Assembly: GCA_963734685.1 (NCBI GenBank)
Contig: CAVTIC010000007.1
Span: 930,001 to 994,000, forward strand
DNA: 64,000 nt
Reading direction: 5' to 3'
From: JAOUEA01 sp963734685
GTDB lineage: Bacteria > Actinomycetota > UBA4738 > HRBIN12
Shown: positions 16,291-25,434 of the stretch, in pieces
Position numbering within the stretch: position 1 is the stretch's first letter
Layout of the letters: each line of letters starts with the position of its first letter
The notes under the pieces: generated by a model
Database searches by the model: none
What the model was told of the DNA's origin: nothing
Seen by the model: only the letters and a program-made list of their open reading frames with translations
Program-made: the position numbers and the translations under genes

Positions 16291-18277
16291 ATGGAACGAG
16301 ACCTGCGCGAGACGCCACTGTTCAAGGACGTCGAGTCCTTCTTCCGCTCGGTGCTCGAGCCGGGGTTCGGCACGGCCACCCCCGCCGGGGACCCGGCTCC
16401 CTCCCCGGACGACCGATGGCTCGCGTTCCGAGGCCAGCGACTCGACCGACTGGAGGGCCACGCCCTCGGCCGGATCTGCCTGGTCGGCCGCGGACGGCGG
16501 CGGGCTCCGACAGATCACCGAGGGGACGAACGACGACTCGGAACCGCGATGGTCTCCCGATGGCACGCAGCTGAGCTTCCGCTCCGACCGAGCGGAGAAG
16601 GGGCGGCACCAGCTGTACGTGCTCGATTCGGATCTGCCCGCCGAGGCCCGACGGCTCGCGACCCTGCCGGGCGCCGTCGAGTGGCATCGGTGGTCGGCCG
16701 ACGGCGCGCGCATCCTCGTCGGGGTCGCCGGCAGGGCCGCGGAGCAGGCCGACGCGCTCGGGTCGGGCACCCTCGGCGGTGAGCAGGACGTGCCGGCGTG
16801 GGTGCCCGACGTGGAGTCGATCGACGACGGCGACGCGGAACGGCGGTCGCTCTGGCTGATCGACGCCTCGAGCGGCGAGGCGCGCCGGATCTCGGCCGAG
16901 GGTCGCAACGTCTGGGAAGCGGACTGGTGCGGCGCCCGCCACGCCGTCGCCGTCTCGTCGGACGGTGCGGGTGAGGATGCCTGGTACGGGGCGGGCGTAT
17001 CCCTGATCGACCTGGCCGACGGCTCGGAGCGACCGCTGGCGGCGAGCGACGTGCAGTTCGGCTGGGTCGCGGGCTCGCCGTCGGGCGCGACGGCCGCGGT
17101 GATCGAGGCCGTCTGCAGCGACCGGGTCGTCGTCTGCGGCGACCTGCGGCTGATCGACGTCGCCTCGGGTGCGATGTCGCCGGTGGATCTCGGCGACGTC
17201 GACGCGTCGCGCGCCGTCTGGCTGGGTGAGGAACGGCTGGTCGTTTTCGGACGCCGTGGGCTTGCGTCGGTCGCCCTCGAAGTGACGTCGGCGGGCGGTG
17301 TCGTCCGCGAGATCTGGGCGACCGAGGGGTCGGTCGGCGAGCTCTATCACCCCAGCGGCGCGGTGCTCGGGGACGGGATCGCCGTGCTCACGTCGTCGCA
17401 CCGTCGGCCCCCGTCCATCGTCGTCGTGGACGGCGAGGGCGAGCGCGAGGTCGCCGCCCCGCGCCACGCCGGTCACGACGTCGTGCTCGGAGCGATCGGC
17501 CGGCGCGAAGGGATGCGTTGGACCTCGACCGACGGCCTCGAGATCGAGGGTCTGCTCACGCTGCCGCCGGGCGAGGGGCCCTTCCCGCTCGTGCTCGACG
17601 TGCACGGCGGCCCGATCGGCAGTACCGACGACCGGTTCCCCGGCGTCCTCGATGCGCTGCTGCTCTCGCGCGGGTTCGCGATCCTCGAGCCGAACCCCCG
17701 GGGGTCGACCGGCCACGGCCAAGGGTTCGCCGGCCGGGTCGTCGGCGACATGGGTGGGCTCGACGTCGACGACGTGCTCGCCGGGGTGGACGCCGTGGTG
17801 GCAGCCGGTCTCGCCGACCCCGACCGTCTCGTCCTGACGGGAGGCAGCTACGGCGGGTTCATGGCCGCATGGATCCCGACGCAAGATCAGCGGTTCAAGG
17901 CGTCGGTGTCGATCTCCCCTGTGACCGACTGGTGGTCCGAGCGGTTCGACAGCAGCCTCGGCGCGTGGGTAGGCGACTTCCTCGGCGGGCAGCCGCACGA
18001 GGTGCCCCAGGAGTACACGGGCCGCAGCCCGGTGCTGCACGCCGCGAACGTCACCACCCCCGTGCTGCTCACTTCGGGGCGTCACGACCGGGCGACCCCC
18101 GTGGGACAGGCCGTCGAGTTCTACCGCGCGCTCCGCGAGCGCGGCGTGCCGGCCGAGGTGGTGCTGTACCCGCAGGAGGGGCACGGCGTGAGTGAGTTCC
18201 CCGCGATCCTCGACCTCGCGACCCGCACGGTTGCCTGGTTCGAGCGGTTCCTGCCAGGCACGGGCGACGGACGCTAG
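16291..18277 (+). CDS. S9-family (prolyl oligopeptidase/acylaminoacyl) serine peptidase, frameshifted
   Basis: This is a cytosolic peptidase with an N-terminal beta-propeller (WSPDGTQLSFRSD, WHRWSADGARILV repeats) and a C-terminal alpha/beta-hydrolase domain. The catalytic triad is visible: Ser in GGSYGGFMA, Asp in GRHDRATP, and His in PQEGHGVSE. The LDVHGGP oxyanion motif precedes it. The ATG at 16291 (MERDLRETPLFKDV) is placed exactly for a leaderless mRNA. The first 65 or so codons are in one frame and the rest in another, with the switch near 16485 just before AADGGGLRQITEG. One wrong base in a GC run is the likely cause. Repaired length is about 660 residues, normal for the family. It is followed after 10 bp by a small gene. 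Confidence 0.9.
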
Positions 18278-18287
18278 GCTGCCTGGC

Positions 18288-18683
18288 ATGACGACCCGCG
18301 CCGAACTCGAAGCCCTGCCGACGGAGGATCTCTACGATCGCACACTCGCCCTCGCCAAGCGCCGGCTCGACGTGGGGTTCTTCTGGGACCTGCTGAAGGC
18401 GCTCCCCGTGGCCGAGGAAGTCATCGGCGACGACGAGCGGAGCAAGACCGACGTCCGCCGTCCTCTGGCCCTGCTGAACGATCTGCTCTACGACGCCGAC
18501 TCCGGTCCGCTCGGCGAGGCCCTGCGCCCGATGTACGTCGACTACCTGCTCGAGCATGATCGGAAGCACCATGGAGACGAGCCGGTGGGCGAGGACGAAC
18601 CGGTGGGCGAGGACGAACCGTCCGAAACGGCCGAGGCGGGCGACGATGCGGCCCAAGCGACGGGGTCCGCCGACGACGCCTGA
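18288..18683 (+). CDS. Conserved small acidic protein of unknown function
   Basis: I do not recognise a family. The 131-residue product has a compact N-terminal part (ELEALPTEDLYDRTLALAKRR, then FFWDLLKALP and VRRPLALLNDLL) of predicted helices and a very acidic disordered tail. An 18-bp unit at 18582-18617 is duplicated in tandem and encodes two copies of PVGEDE. The ATG at 18288 lies 7 nt after TAGGCT, again suggesting a leaderless transcript, although that TAG is also the stop of the upstream peptidase. It overlaps the downstream PLP-enzyme gene by 38 bp in another frame. Confidence 0.7.
   Translation: MTTRAELEALPTEDLYDRTLALAKRRLDVGFFWDLLKALPVAEEVIGDDERSKTDVRRPLALLNDLLYDADSGPLGEALRPMYVDYLLEHDRKHHGDEPVGEDEPVGEDEPSETAEAGDDAAQATGSADDA
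18582..18617 (+). repeat. Tandem 18-bp duplication within the small acidic gene
   Basis: Two identical 18-bp units begin at 18582 and 18600. The period is a multiple of three, so the reading frame is kept and PVGEDE is repeated in the acidic tail. Confidence 0.8.
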
Positions 18684-19840
18684 CCGGGACCTCGTCTCCT
18701 ACCGGGACGAGTTCCCGGTGCTCGATCGCAAGACGTACCTGATCAGCGCCTCCCTGGGGCCGATCTCGCATCGTTCGCGTGCGCTGCTCGAGGACTACCT
18801 CGACGCCTGGGCGACGAAGGGCGCGCCGGACCACGTGTGGTTCGAGGACATCTTCCCGGCCATGGCGGGCTTGAAGCGGTCGTTCTCGGGGCTGGCGGGA
18901 TGCGACATCGACGAGGTCGCGATCACGACGAACATCTCGGTGGCGCTCGCGACGGTCGCCTCGGCGATCGACCTGCGCGGTGAACGCAACCGCGTGATCC
19001 TCAGCGAGCTCGACTTCCCCACCGACGGGCACGTCTGGCTCGCGTGGGCGGCGAAGACGGGAGCCGAGATCGTCTGGCTGCGTTCTCCCGACGAGCTCAC
19101 GATCCCGCTCGAGGCCTACGACGAGGCGATCGACGAGCGCACCGCCCTGGTGATGGTGAACCGCGTGCTGTACCGGTCGAGCGCGATCGTCGACGCTGCG
19201 GCGATCTGCGCGCTGGCGCGGGATCGGGGAGCCCTCTCGTTCGTCGACGACTACCACGGCCTCGGCATCGTGCCGCTCGAACTGCACGACCTGGGTTGCG
19301 ACCTCTACACCGCGGGCTCGCTGAAGTGGATGTGCGGCGGCCCGGGCATGGTGTTCCTGTACGCGCGGCGCGACGCTGCTGCCGTCCCTGGAACCCGCCG
19401 TCACCGGCTGGTTCGCGACCGAGGAGCCGTTCTCGTTCGACCTGGAGCACCTCGCGTACCACCCCACCGCGCGCCGGCTCGAGCACGGCACACCCCCGGC
19501 GCCGGTGTTCTTCCTCGCGCAGGGGGGCATCGATGTGATCTCGGAGGTCGGGGTCGAGCGGATCCGCGCACGGCAGGGTGAGCTGACCGACCACGTGATC
19601 GCGCGGGCCGACGAGGCCGGGCTCGAGGTGCGCACGCCACGCTCGCGGGACGAGCGCGGGGGCGTCGTGAACGTGCGGGTGGGCGAGGACGCGGGCGCGA
19701 TCTGCCACGAGCTGCTGGCTCGCGACGTGTGCACCGACTTCCGTGGCGACGGTCTGCGGATCAGCCCACACTTCTTCAACACGGAAGCCGATGTCGACCG
19801 CTGCTTCGACGAGCTCCTCGCGGTGATGGCCTCGCGCTGA
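18646..19840 (+). CDS. Class V PLP-dependent aminotransferase/kynureninase-like enzyme, frameshifted
   Basis: The fold and motifs match class V aminotransferases (cysteine desulfurase/kynureninase/isopenicillin N epimerase group): DFPTDGHVWLAWA, SFVDDYHGLGIVPL (cofactor Asp and His) and TAGSLKWMCGGPGMVFLY with the Schiff-base Lys. The substrate cannot be named. The frame changes near 19373, after FLYARRD, where a G appears to be extra. It then continues as LLPSLEPAVTGWFATEEPF to the end at 19840. Repaired length is about 398 residues. I choose the ATG at 18646; the homologous region begins about 15 codons later, so the true start is uncertain. It is the last plus-strand gene before a convergent amidohydrolase. 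Confidence 0.83.
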
Positions 19841-19857
19841 GCCGGGATCGACGCCGA

Positions 19858-19876
19858 GTAGTCTGAAGCAGACTAC
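19858..19876. terminator. Bidirectional hairpin between convergent genes
   Basis: A perfect 8-bp inverted repeat (19858-19865 and 19869-19876) with a 3-nt loop lies exactly between the PLP-enzyme stop (19840) and the amidohydrolase stop (19873-19875). It can act on both strands. Confidence 0.5.
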
Positions 19877-20907
19877 CGCGCGGAGACGATCCGTCCCGCC
19901 CGGACGACGAGCCTGATGTCGTCGAGCGCCGCGACGTCGCCCAAGGGGCTCTCCCCAACGACCAGCAGATCGGCGGGGGCTCCGATCTCGATCGGAGCCC
20001 GCACGAACGTCTGGAGCACCTCCTCGGTCGTGAGTCCGGCGGCGCGCAGCCACCGTAGCTCGTCGACGTGCACCCCCGGCGGGATCGGGCCGTTGCCGAG
20101 GTCGGTGCCGTAGGCGATCTCCCCGCCCGCGCGATGGAACCTCGCCAGGTTGTCGAGGGCGCACCGGAGCTCGGGGGTGTCGCGGCCGAAGCCGTGGATG
20201 TCGAGCGTCGATACCCATCGCTGGCGAGCCGCGGCCGCGGCGATCGTCGCGTCGTCGAGGCGCTCGGTCCACGGGGTGTGCGCGAGCTCGCCGATGCCGG
20301 CGCCCAACGCCCGTGCGACCTGCCCCGCCCCCTGCGCGTGCGCCGTCACCGGCAGGTCGTGCTCGGCCGCCGCGTCGCAGATCGCCGCGAGCGCCGCGTC
20401 GCTCGGCGTCGCCCCCGCCTCGGCGTTCAGCGAGACCTTGATAGCGACCGCGCCCCTCGTCGCGAGGTCCGCCACCGCTGCCGCGGCCGCCTCCCCGTCG
20501 GGGAGCTCGAGGCCGGTGCCCGGGGGGGCCCACGAGGCCTGCGTCGGGTACCCGCCGGGAGCGGTGAGCATCGGACCGGCCGCCCTGACGAGCGGACCGT
20601 TGAAGCCGGGCATCTCCGACGCCTCGGCGATCGGGAAGATCGCGTCCGAGGGCCACGCCAGGTCGCGGACGGCTGCCACGCCCCGGCGCAGGATCGTCGC
20701 CGCGTCACCGAGCTCGAGATGCACGTGGCGGTCGGCGCCCGCCGGCAGGAGGAAGCCGTCGGCGACCACGAGCTCGTCGGTCTCGGACACAGGGTGGACG
20801 CGGCCGACCTCCGCGATCGATCCGCCTTCGCAGGTCACCTGCACGTCGGGGGTCGCGCGCCCGGGACCGAGCCATGCGAGCGGCGCGCGGATCACGAGTC
20901 GAGCCAC
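19873..20907 (-). CDS. Amidohydrolase-superfamily protein
   Basis: This is a metal-dependent hydrolase of the imidazolonepropionase/prolidase-like branch. The 344 residues show HVHLELGD (HxH metal ligands, about residues 53-55), AIKVSLN (a Lys that can be carboxylated or bridge metals), PVTAHAQG and IGELAHTPW (two His) and YGTDLG (metal Asp). This full set suggests an active enzyme. The substrate is unknown, and the family covers cyclic amides, dipeptides and others. The GTG at 20907 begins VARLVIRAPLAWLGPG and lies 7 nt after TAGGGT with no ribosome site. A longer open frame continues upstream across the divergent gene, but only this part resembles a protein family. It is divergent from the GMC oxidoreductase. 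Confidence 0.85.
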   Translation of the reverse strand: MARLVIRAPLAWLGPGRATPDVQVTCEGGSIAEVGRVHPVSETDELVVADGFLLPAGADRHVHLELGDAATILRRGVAAVRDLAWPSDAIFPIAEASEMPGFNGPLVRAAGPMLTAPGGYPTQASWAPPGTGLELPDGEAAAAAVADLATRGAVAIKVSLNAEAGATPSDAALAAICDAAAEHDLPVTAHAQGAGQVARALGAGIGELAHTPWTERLDDATIAAAAARQRWVSTLDIHGFGRDTPELRCALDNLARFHRAGGEIAYGTDLGNGPIPPGVHVDELRWLRAAGLTTEEVLQTFVRAPIEIGAPADLLVVGESPLGDVAALDDIRLVVRAGRIVSAR

Positions 20908-20914
20908 GCGCCGA

Positions 20915-20920
20915 ACCCTA
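20915..20920 (-). promoter_or_regulatory. -10 element TAGGGT for the amidohydrolase
   Basis: Minus-strand TAGGGT is followed by 7 nt and the GTG at 20907, predicting a 1-nt leader. Confidence 0.45.
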
Positions 20921-21030
20921 CCCGCGAACGGCCATCGCCGCGTTGCGGGATGGGCAACGCTCGAGGTGCAGCCGGCGCGCCGCTGGTGCATGCTCGCGCG
21001 GTCGGCGACAGAGCGCGAGGAGGCACACGG

Positions 21031-22689
21031 ATGGGTGGGCGGTACGACTTCGTGATCGTCGGGGGCGGGTCGGCCGGCAGTGCGCTCGGCAACCGACTCT
21101 CGTCCGATCCTTCGAACCGCGTCCTGGTGCTCGAGGCGGGACGCCCCGACTACATCTGGGACGTCTTCATCCACATGCCGGCGGCGCTCGCCTTCCCGAT
21201 CGGCAGCAAGTACTACGACTGGAAGTACGAGAGCGAGCCCGAGCCGCACATGAACGGCCGCCGTGTCTACCATGCACGAGGGAAGGTGCTCGGCGGGTCG
21301 AGCAGCATCAACGGTATGATCTTCCAGCGCGGGAACCCGCTCGACTACGAGCGGTGGGCGTCGGACCCGGGCATGGAGACGTGGGATTACTCGCACTGCC
21401 TGCCCTACTTCAAGCGCATGGAGCGCGCGCTTGCCTCGGACCGCACGGACCAGATGCGCGGGCACGCCGGGCCGCTCGTGCTCGAACGAGGCCCCGCGAC
21501 CACTCCCCTGTTCGGCGCGTTCTTCGAGGCCGTGCAGCAGGCCGGGTATCCGCTCACCGACGACGTGAACGGCTTCCGCCAGGAGGGCTTCGCGCCGTTC
21601 GACCGCACGATCCACCGTGGACGCCGGCTCTCCGCGGCGCGCGCCTACCTGCACCCCGTGATGTCGCGCCCCAACCTCGACGTCGAGACGCGCGCCTTCG
21701 TGACGAGGATCCTGTTCGACGGCACTCGGGCGATCGGGGTCGAGTACACGCAGGGACGCGAGGGTTCGCCGAAGCGCGCGATGGGCGGCGAGGTCGTGCT
21801 CTGTGGCGGCGCCTTCAACTCGCCGCAGCTGCTGCAACTCTCGGGGGTCGGCAACGCCGCGGAGCTTCAGGCCCTCGGGATCGACGTGGTCCACGACCTC
21901 CCGGGGGTGGGCGAGCACATGCAGGACCACCTCGAGGTGTACGTGCAGTACTCGTGCACGCAGCCGGTCTCGATCGCACCCGGTATGAAGATGTGGCGTC
22001 GCCCGTTCATCGGCGCCGAGTGGCTGTTCCTGCGGTCGGGGCTCGGGGCGACGAACCACTTCGAGGCGGGCGGGTTCGTGCGCAGCAACGACGACGTCGA
22101 CTACCCGAACCTGATGTTCCACTTCCTGCCGATCGCGATCCGCTACGACGGCTCGGCGCCCTCGGGCGACCATGGCTACCAGGTCCACATCGGGCCGATG
22201 TACTCGGACGCGCGCGGCTCGGTGAAGCTGAAGAGCGCCGACCCGCGCGTGCATCCCGCGCTGCGCTTCAACTACCTCTCGACCGACCAGGACCGGCGCG
22301 AATGGGTCGAGGCGATCCGGGTGGCCAGGAGCATCCTCACGCAGCCCGCGTTCGACCCCTTCAACGGGGGTGAGATGTCGCCCGGGCCGAGCGTCGAGAC
22401 CGACGAGGAGATCCTGGCCTGGGTCGCGAAGGACGGCGAGACCGCCCTGCACCCCTCGTGCACCGCGCGCATGGGCGTCGACGACATGTCGGTGCTCGAC
22501 CCGCTCACGATGAAGGTGCGCGGCCTCGAGGGGCTGCGCGTCGTCGACGCCTCCTCGATGCCCTACGTCACGAACGGGAACATCTACGCGCCGGTGATGA
22601 TGACTGCCGAGAAGGCTGCAGACATGATCCTCGGGAACACACCCCTCGAGCCCGAAAAGGTGGACTTCTACCGCCACCGCGCCGACTGA
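21031..22689 (+). CDS. betA: Choline dehydrogenase-like GMC oxidoreductase
   Basis: This is a flavin-dependent alcohol oxidoreductase; in BetA it oxidises choline to betaine aldehyde at the membrane. The 552 residues begin with the FAD Rossmann motif VIVGGGSAGSALGNRL and show the GMC signature GKVLGGSSSINGMIFQRGN, GGAFNSPQLLQLSGVG, HPSCTARMG and the C-terminal MPYVTNGNIYAPVMM segment of BetA-type enzymes. The ATG at 21031 follows GAGGAGG by 9 nt. No betaine-aldehyde dehydrogenase, BetI or choline transporter is nearby, so another primary alcohol as substrate is possible. It is divergent from the amidohydrolase across 123 bp. Confidence 0.85.
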   Translation: MGGRYDFVIVGGGSAGSALGNRLSSDPSNRVLVLEAGRPDYIWDVFIHMPAALAFPIGSKYYDWKYESEPEPHMNGRRVYHARGKVLGGSSSINGMIFQRGNPLDYERWASDPGMETWDYSHCLPYFKRMERALASDRTDQMRGHAGPLVLERGPATTPLFGAFFEAVQQAGYPLTDDVNGFRQEGFAPFDRTIHRGRRLSAARAYLHPVMSRPNLDVETRAFVTRILFDGTRAIGVEYTQGREGSPKRAMGGEVVLCGGAFNSPQLLQLSGVGNAAELQALGIDVVHDLPGVGEHMQDHLEVYVQYSCTQPVSIAPGMKMWRRPFIGAEWLFLRSGLGATNHFEAGGFVRSNDDVDYPNLMFHFLPIAIRYDGSAPSGDHGYQVHIGPMYSDARGSVKLKSADPRVHPALRFNYLSTDQDRREWVEAIRVARSILTQPAFDPFNGGEMSPGPSVETDEEILAWVAKDGETALHPSCTARMGVDDMSVLDPLTMKVRGLEGLRVVDASSMPYVTNGNIYAPVMMTAEKAADMILGNTPLEPEKVDFYRHRAD

Positions 22690-22728
22690 GCCGCTGCACC
22701 GGCGCGGGGACCGCGATGGCGGTGACGT

Positions 22729-24750
22729 TCAGGCGACGCCGGCTTCCCGAAGCTGCTTCAGCTCTCGTTTGAGATCGTGCACCTCGTCGCGGAGCCTCGC
22801 GGCGTACTCGAAGCGCAGGTCCTTCGCCGCCTGATGCATCTCTTCCTCGAGACCCTGCACCAGCCGCTCCAGCTCCTCGGTCGGCATCTCGGGTCGGGCG
22901 GCCCGCTGCCGGCGGGGCTTCATCGGCGCGGTGGCCTTCGGATCGCCCTCACCCCGCAAGGACAGCAGGATGTCGGTGACCTTTCGCTGCACGGTCTGAG
23001 GGTCGATGCCGTGCTCGGTGTTGTAGCGCATCTGGATCTGGCGTCGCCGCTGCGTCTCGCTGATCGCCGCCTTCATCGAGTCGGTGATCTGATCGGCGTA
23101 CATCAGCACCGTGCCGTCGACGTTGCGGGCGGCGCGGCCGATCGTCTGCACCAAGGAGGTCTCCGACCGCAGGAAGCCCTCCTTGTCGGCGTCGAGGATC
23201 GCCACGAGCGAGACCTCGGGCAGGTCGAGGCCCTCGCGGAGCAGGTTGATGCCCACGAGCACGTCGAACTCGCCCAGTCGTAGGTCGCGGACGATCTCGA
23301 TGCGCTGGAGCGTGTCGACCTCGGAGTGCAGGTACCGCACCCGGATGCCCATCTCGACGAGGTAGTCGGTGAGGTCTTCGGCCATCTTCTTCGTGAGGGT
23401 CGTGACCAACACGCGCTGGTTGGCCTCGGAACGGCGACGGATCTCCTCGATCAGGTCGTCGACCTGTCCCTTCGTGGGTCGGATCTGGACGTCGGGATCG
23501 ACGAGCCCGGTCGGACGCACGATCTGCTCCACGACCGTCGAGGACTTGCGGAGCTCGTACGGTCCCGGGGTCGCCGACATGTACACCACCTGGTCTGCTC
23601 GCTCGGCGAATTCCTCGAAGCGCAAAGGACGGTTGTCGATCGCGCTCGGCAGCCGGAACCCGTGCTCGACGAGCGTCGACTTCCGGGACAGGTCGCCCTC
23701 GTACATGCCCCCGAGCTGTGGAACGGTCACGTGCGACTCGTCGATCACGACGAGGTAGTCGTCGGGGAAGTAGTCGAGCAGCGTGTACGGCGCCGTGCCT
23801 GCGCTGCGCCCGTCGATGTGGCGCGAGTAGTTCTCGATGCCGCTGCAGAACCCCACCTCTCGCATCATCTCGAGGTCGTAGCTCGTGCGCATGCGCAACC
23901 GCTCGGCCTCGAGCAGCTTGCCCTGGCCCTCGAGCTCGGCCAGGCGCTCGTGCAGCTCTTCCTCGATCGTGACGAGGGCGCGCTTCATGCGGTCCTCGCT
24001 CGCGACGTAGTGCGACGCCGGGAACACGGTGAGGTCGACGATCTGGTCGTCGACGATCTCACCGGTGACCGGGTCGAACTTCGAGATCTTCTCGATCGTG
24101 TCGCCCCACCACTCGACGCGGAACCCGGCCTGCTCGTAGGGCGGGAACACCTCGAGCGTGTCGCCCTGCACCCGGAACGTGCCGCGCGCGCGGCTCACGT
24201 TGTTGCGCGAGTACTGGATGTCGACGAGCCGTTGCATCGCGAATTCCAGCGGGATCTCGGTGCCCTTGTACGGCCGGAGGATCTGGCCTTCGTACTCCTC
24301 GGGTGAGCCGAGTCCGTAGATGCAGGAGACGCTCGCGACGATCAGGACGTCGCGGCGCCCGAGCAGGGCGGCGGTGGCGGAGTGCCGCAGTCGCTCGATC
24401 TCGTCGTTGACCGAGCTGTCCTTCTCGATGTAGGTGTCGGTGGTCGGGATGTACGCCTCGGGCTGGTAGTAGTCGTAGTAGCTGACGAAGTACTCGACCG
24501 CGTTGTCGGGGAAGACCTCGCGGAACTCGTTGGCGAGCTGCGCGGCGAGCGACTTGTTCGGCGCGATCACGAGGGTGGGCCGCTGGATGCGGTCGACCAC
24601 GTGCGCGATCGTGAACGTCTTGCCGGTGCCGGTGGCGCCGAGCAGCGTGACGTGCGGCTCACCCGTCTGCACGGCGGCGGTGAGCTGCTCGATCGCGTTC
24701 GGCTGGTCGCCGGCCGGCCTGAACTCCGACTGCAAGGTGAACGGGGGCAC
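22729..24750 (-). CDS. uvrB: Excinuclease ABC subunit B
   Basis: This is the helicase-like damage-verification subunit of nucleotide excision repair. The 673 residues show Walker A (LLGATGTGKTFTIAHV), the beta-hairpin region SYYDYYQPEAYIPTTDTYIEK, Walker B-like VIDESHVT, helicase motif VI QTIGRAARN and a C-terminal UVR domain (LEEEMHQAAKDLRFEYAARLRDEV) that contacts UvrC. The GTG at 24750 is preceded by TAGACT at the exact 6-nt leaderless spacing. It stands alone, between convergent betA and a divergent secreted-protein gene. Confidence 0.97.
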   Translation of the reverse strand: MPPFTLQSEFRPAGDQPNAIEQLTAAVQTGEPHVTLLGATGTGKTFTIAHVVDRIQRPTLVIAPNKSLAAQLANEFREVFPDNAVEYFVSYYDYYQPEAYIPTTDTYIEKDSSVNDEIERLRHSATAALLGRRDVLIVASVSCIYGLGSPEEYEGQILRPYKGTEIPLEFAMQRLVDIQYSRNNVSRARGTFRVQGDTLEVFPPYEQAGFRVEWWGDTIEKISKFDPVTGEIVDDQIVDLTVFPASHYVASEDRMKRALVTIEEELHERLAELEGQGKLLEAERLRMRTSYDLEMMREVGFCSGIENYSRHIDGRSAGTAPYTLLDYFPDDYLVVIDESHVTVPQLGGMYEGDLSRKSTLVEHGFRLPSAIDNRPLRFEEFAERADQVVYMSATPGPYELRKSSTVVEQIVRPTGLVDPDVQIRPTKGQVDDLIEEIRRRSEANQRVLVTTLTKKMAEDLTDYLVEMGIRVRYLHSEVDTLQRIEIVRDLRLGEFDVLVGINLLREGLDLPEVSLVAILDADKEGFLRSETSLVQTIGRAARNVDGTVLMYADQITDSMKAAISETQRRRQIQMRYNTEHGIDPQTVQRKVTDILLSLRGEGDPKATAPMKPRRQRAARPEMPTEELERLVQGLEEEMHQAAKDLRFEYAARLRDEVHDLKRELKQLREAGVA

Positions 24751-24756
24751 GGGCCA

Positions 24757-24762
24757 AGTCTA
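24757..24762 (-). promoter_or_regulatory. -10 element TAGACT, leaderless start of uvrB
   Basis: Minus-strand TAGACT is followed by exactly 6 nt and the uvrB GTG. No ribosome site is present. Confidence 0.55.
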
Positions 24763-24775
24763 GGTCCCCCGACCG

Positions 24776-24797
24776 ACATCGGACGTTCGGCCGATGT
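24776..24797. promoter_or_regulatory. Inverted repeat in the uvrB upstream region, candidate operator
   Basis: Arms ACATCGG (24776-24782) and CCGATGT (24791-24797) flank 8 bp. It lies 14 bp upstream of the uvrB -10 element, over the -35 position, in the 102-bp divergent gap. It does not match the classic actinobacterial SOS box (GAAC-N4-GTTC). Confidence 0.35.
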
Positions 24798-24852
24798 TCC
24801 GCCGACCGGCCCAGTGTCACGATGCGGCAACCCGTTCGCGAGGAGGCTCACG

Positions 24853-25384
24853 ATGCGCCGGTTGCTGATCACATCGATGGCCGTCATCTCGGTGGTGGCG
24901 ATCTCGTCGCCCGCCTCGGCGGCACGGCTCCGTGCCTACCGCGGGGAGACCTCGGCCGGGACCAGGATCGGCTTCCTGATCCGGGTCGCCGATGATGGGC
25001 GCTTGTCGCTGAAGGAGATGCTCATCAAGGTCGAGCTGTTGTGTGAGGACGCCAGCACGATCGACTATCTGTCCGGGTGGGGCTTCGGAGGTGTCGGTCA
25101 TCGGCTCGAAGGACGCAGGCTCACGCTCGATTATCGTGTTCCCTTCGGAGGCCCTGCACATCGCCGGCGTGTTCCGTTCGCAGACCGCCGACGGCACCTA
25201 CAAGGACACCCAAGCGACCCTCACCGATACCGAGGACGCTCAGCTGTGCACGACCGGGGACCTCACATGGACCGCCGATCGCGTGCCGCGCGGTCGTTGG
25301 CCCGAGCTCGGCTCGCGGGCAGACGTCGAGGTCACCCGGCACCTGGGCGGTCGCGTCCTCCAGCGAACGGTGGGGCGCGGGTAG
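24853..25384 (+). CDS. Small secreted protein of unknown function, frameshifted
   Basis: The ATG at 24853 follows AGGAGG. The first 27 residues form a Sec signal peptide ending at SSPASAA. The mature part starts RLRAYRGETSAGTRIGFLI and has a single pair of Cys (LLCEDAST; AQLCTTGD) that could form a disulfide. The frame changes near 25080, just after DYLSGWGF; reading resumes in another frame as EVSVIGSKDAGSR and runs through PSEALHIAGVFRSQTADGTYKD to 25384. About 176 residues when repaired. I recognise no family. A short exported beta-rich protein is all that can be said. Confidence 0.6.
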
Positions 25385-25422
25385 CGGAGCGGTCGCCGCC
25401 CGAACCGGCCGGCGCGGCTCCG

Positions 25423-25428
25423 TACACT
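25423..25428 (+). promoter_or_regulatory. -10 element TACACT, leaderless start of the cyclase-ATPase
   Basis: TACACT is followed by exactly 6 nt and the GTG at 25435, so predicted +1 is the first base of the start codon. It lies in the 50-bp gap after the secreted-protein gene. Confidence 0.55.
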
Positions 25429-25434
25429 CGGGGC

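Noticed and set aside
20938..22677. Upstream extension of the amidohydrolase frame across betA
   Set aside because: The extension is antisense to the GMC oxidoreductase and has no family resemblance; the protein-like part begins at 20907.
24757..24797. A LexA (SOS) box at uvrB
   Set aside because: The dyad arms ACATCGG/CCGATGT do not contain GAAC-N4-GTTC, and nothing similar was seen at uvrA or uvrC.
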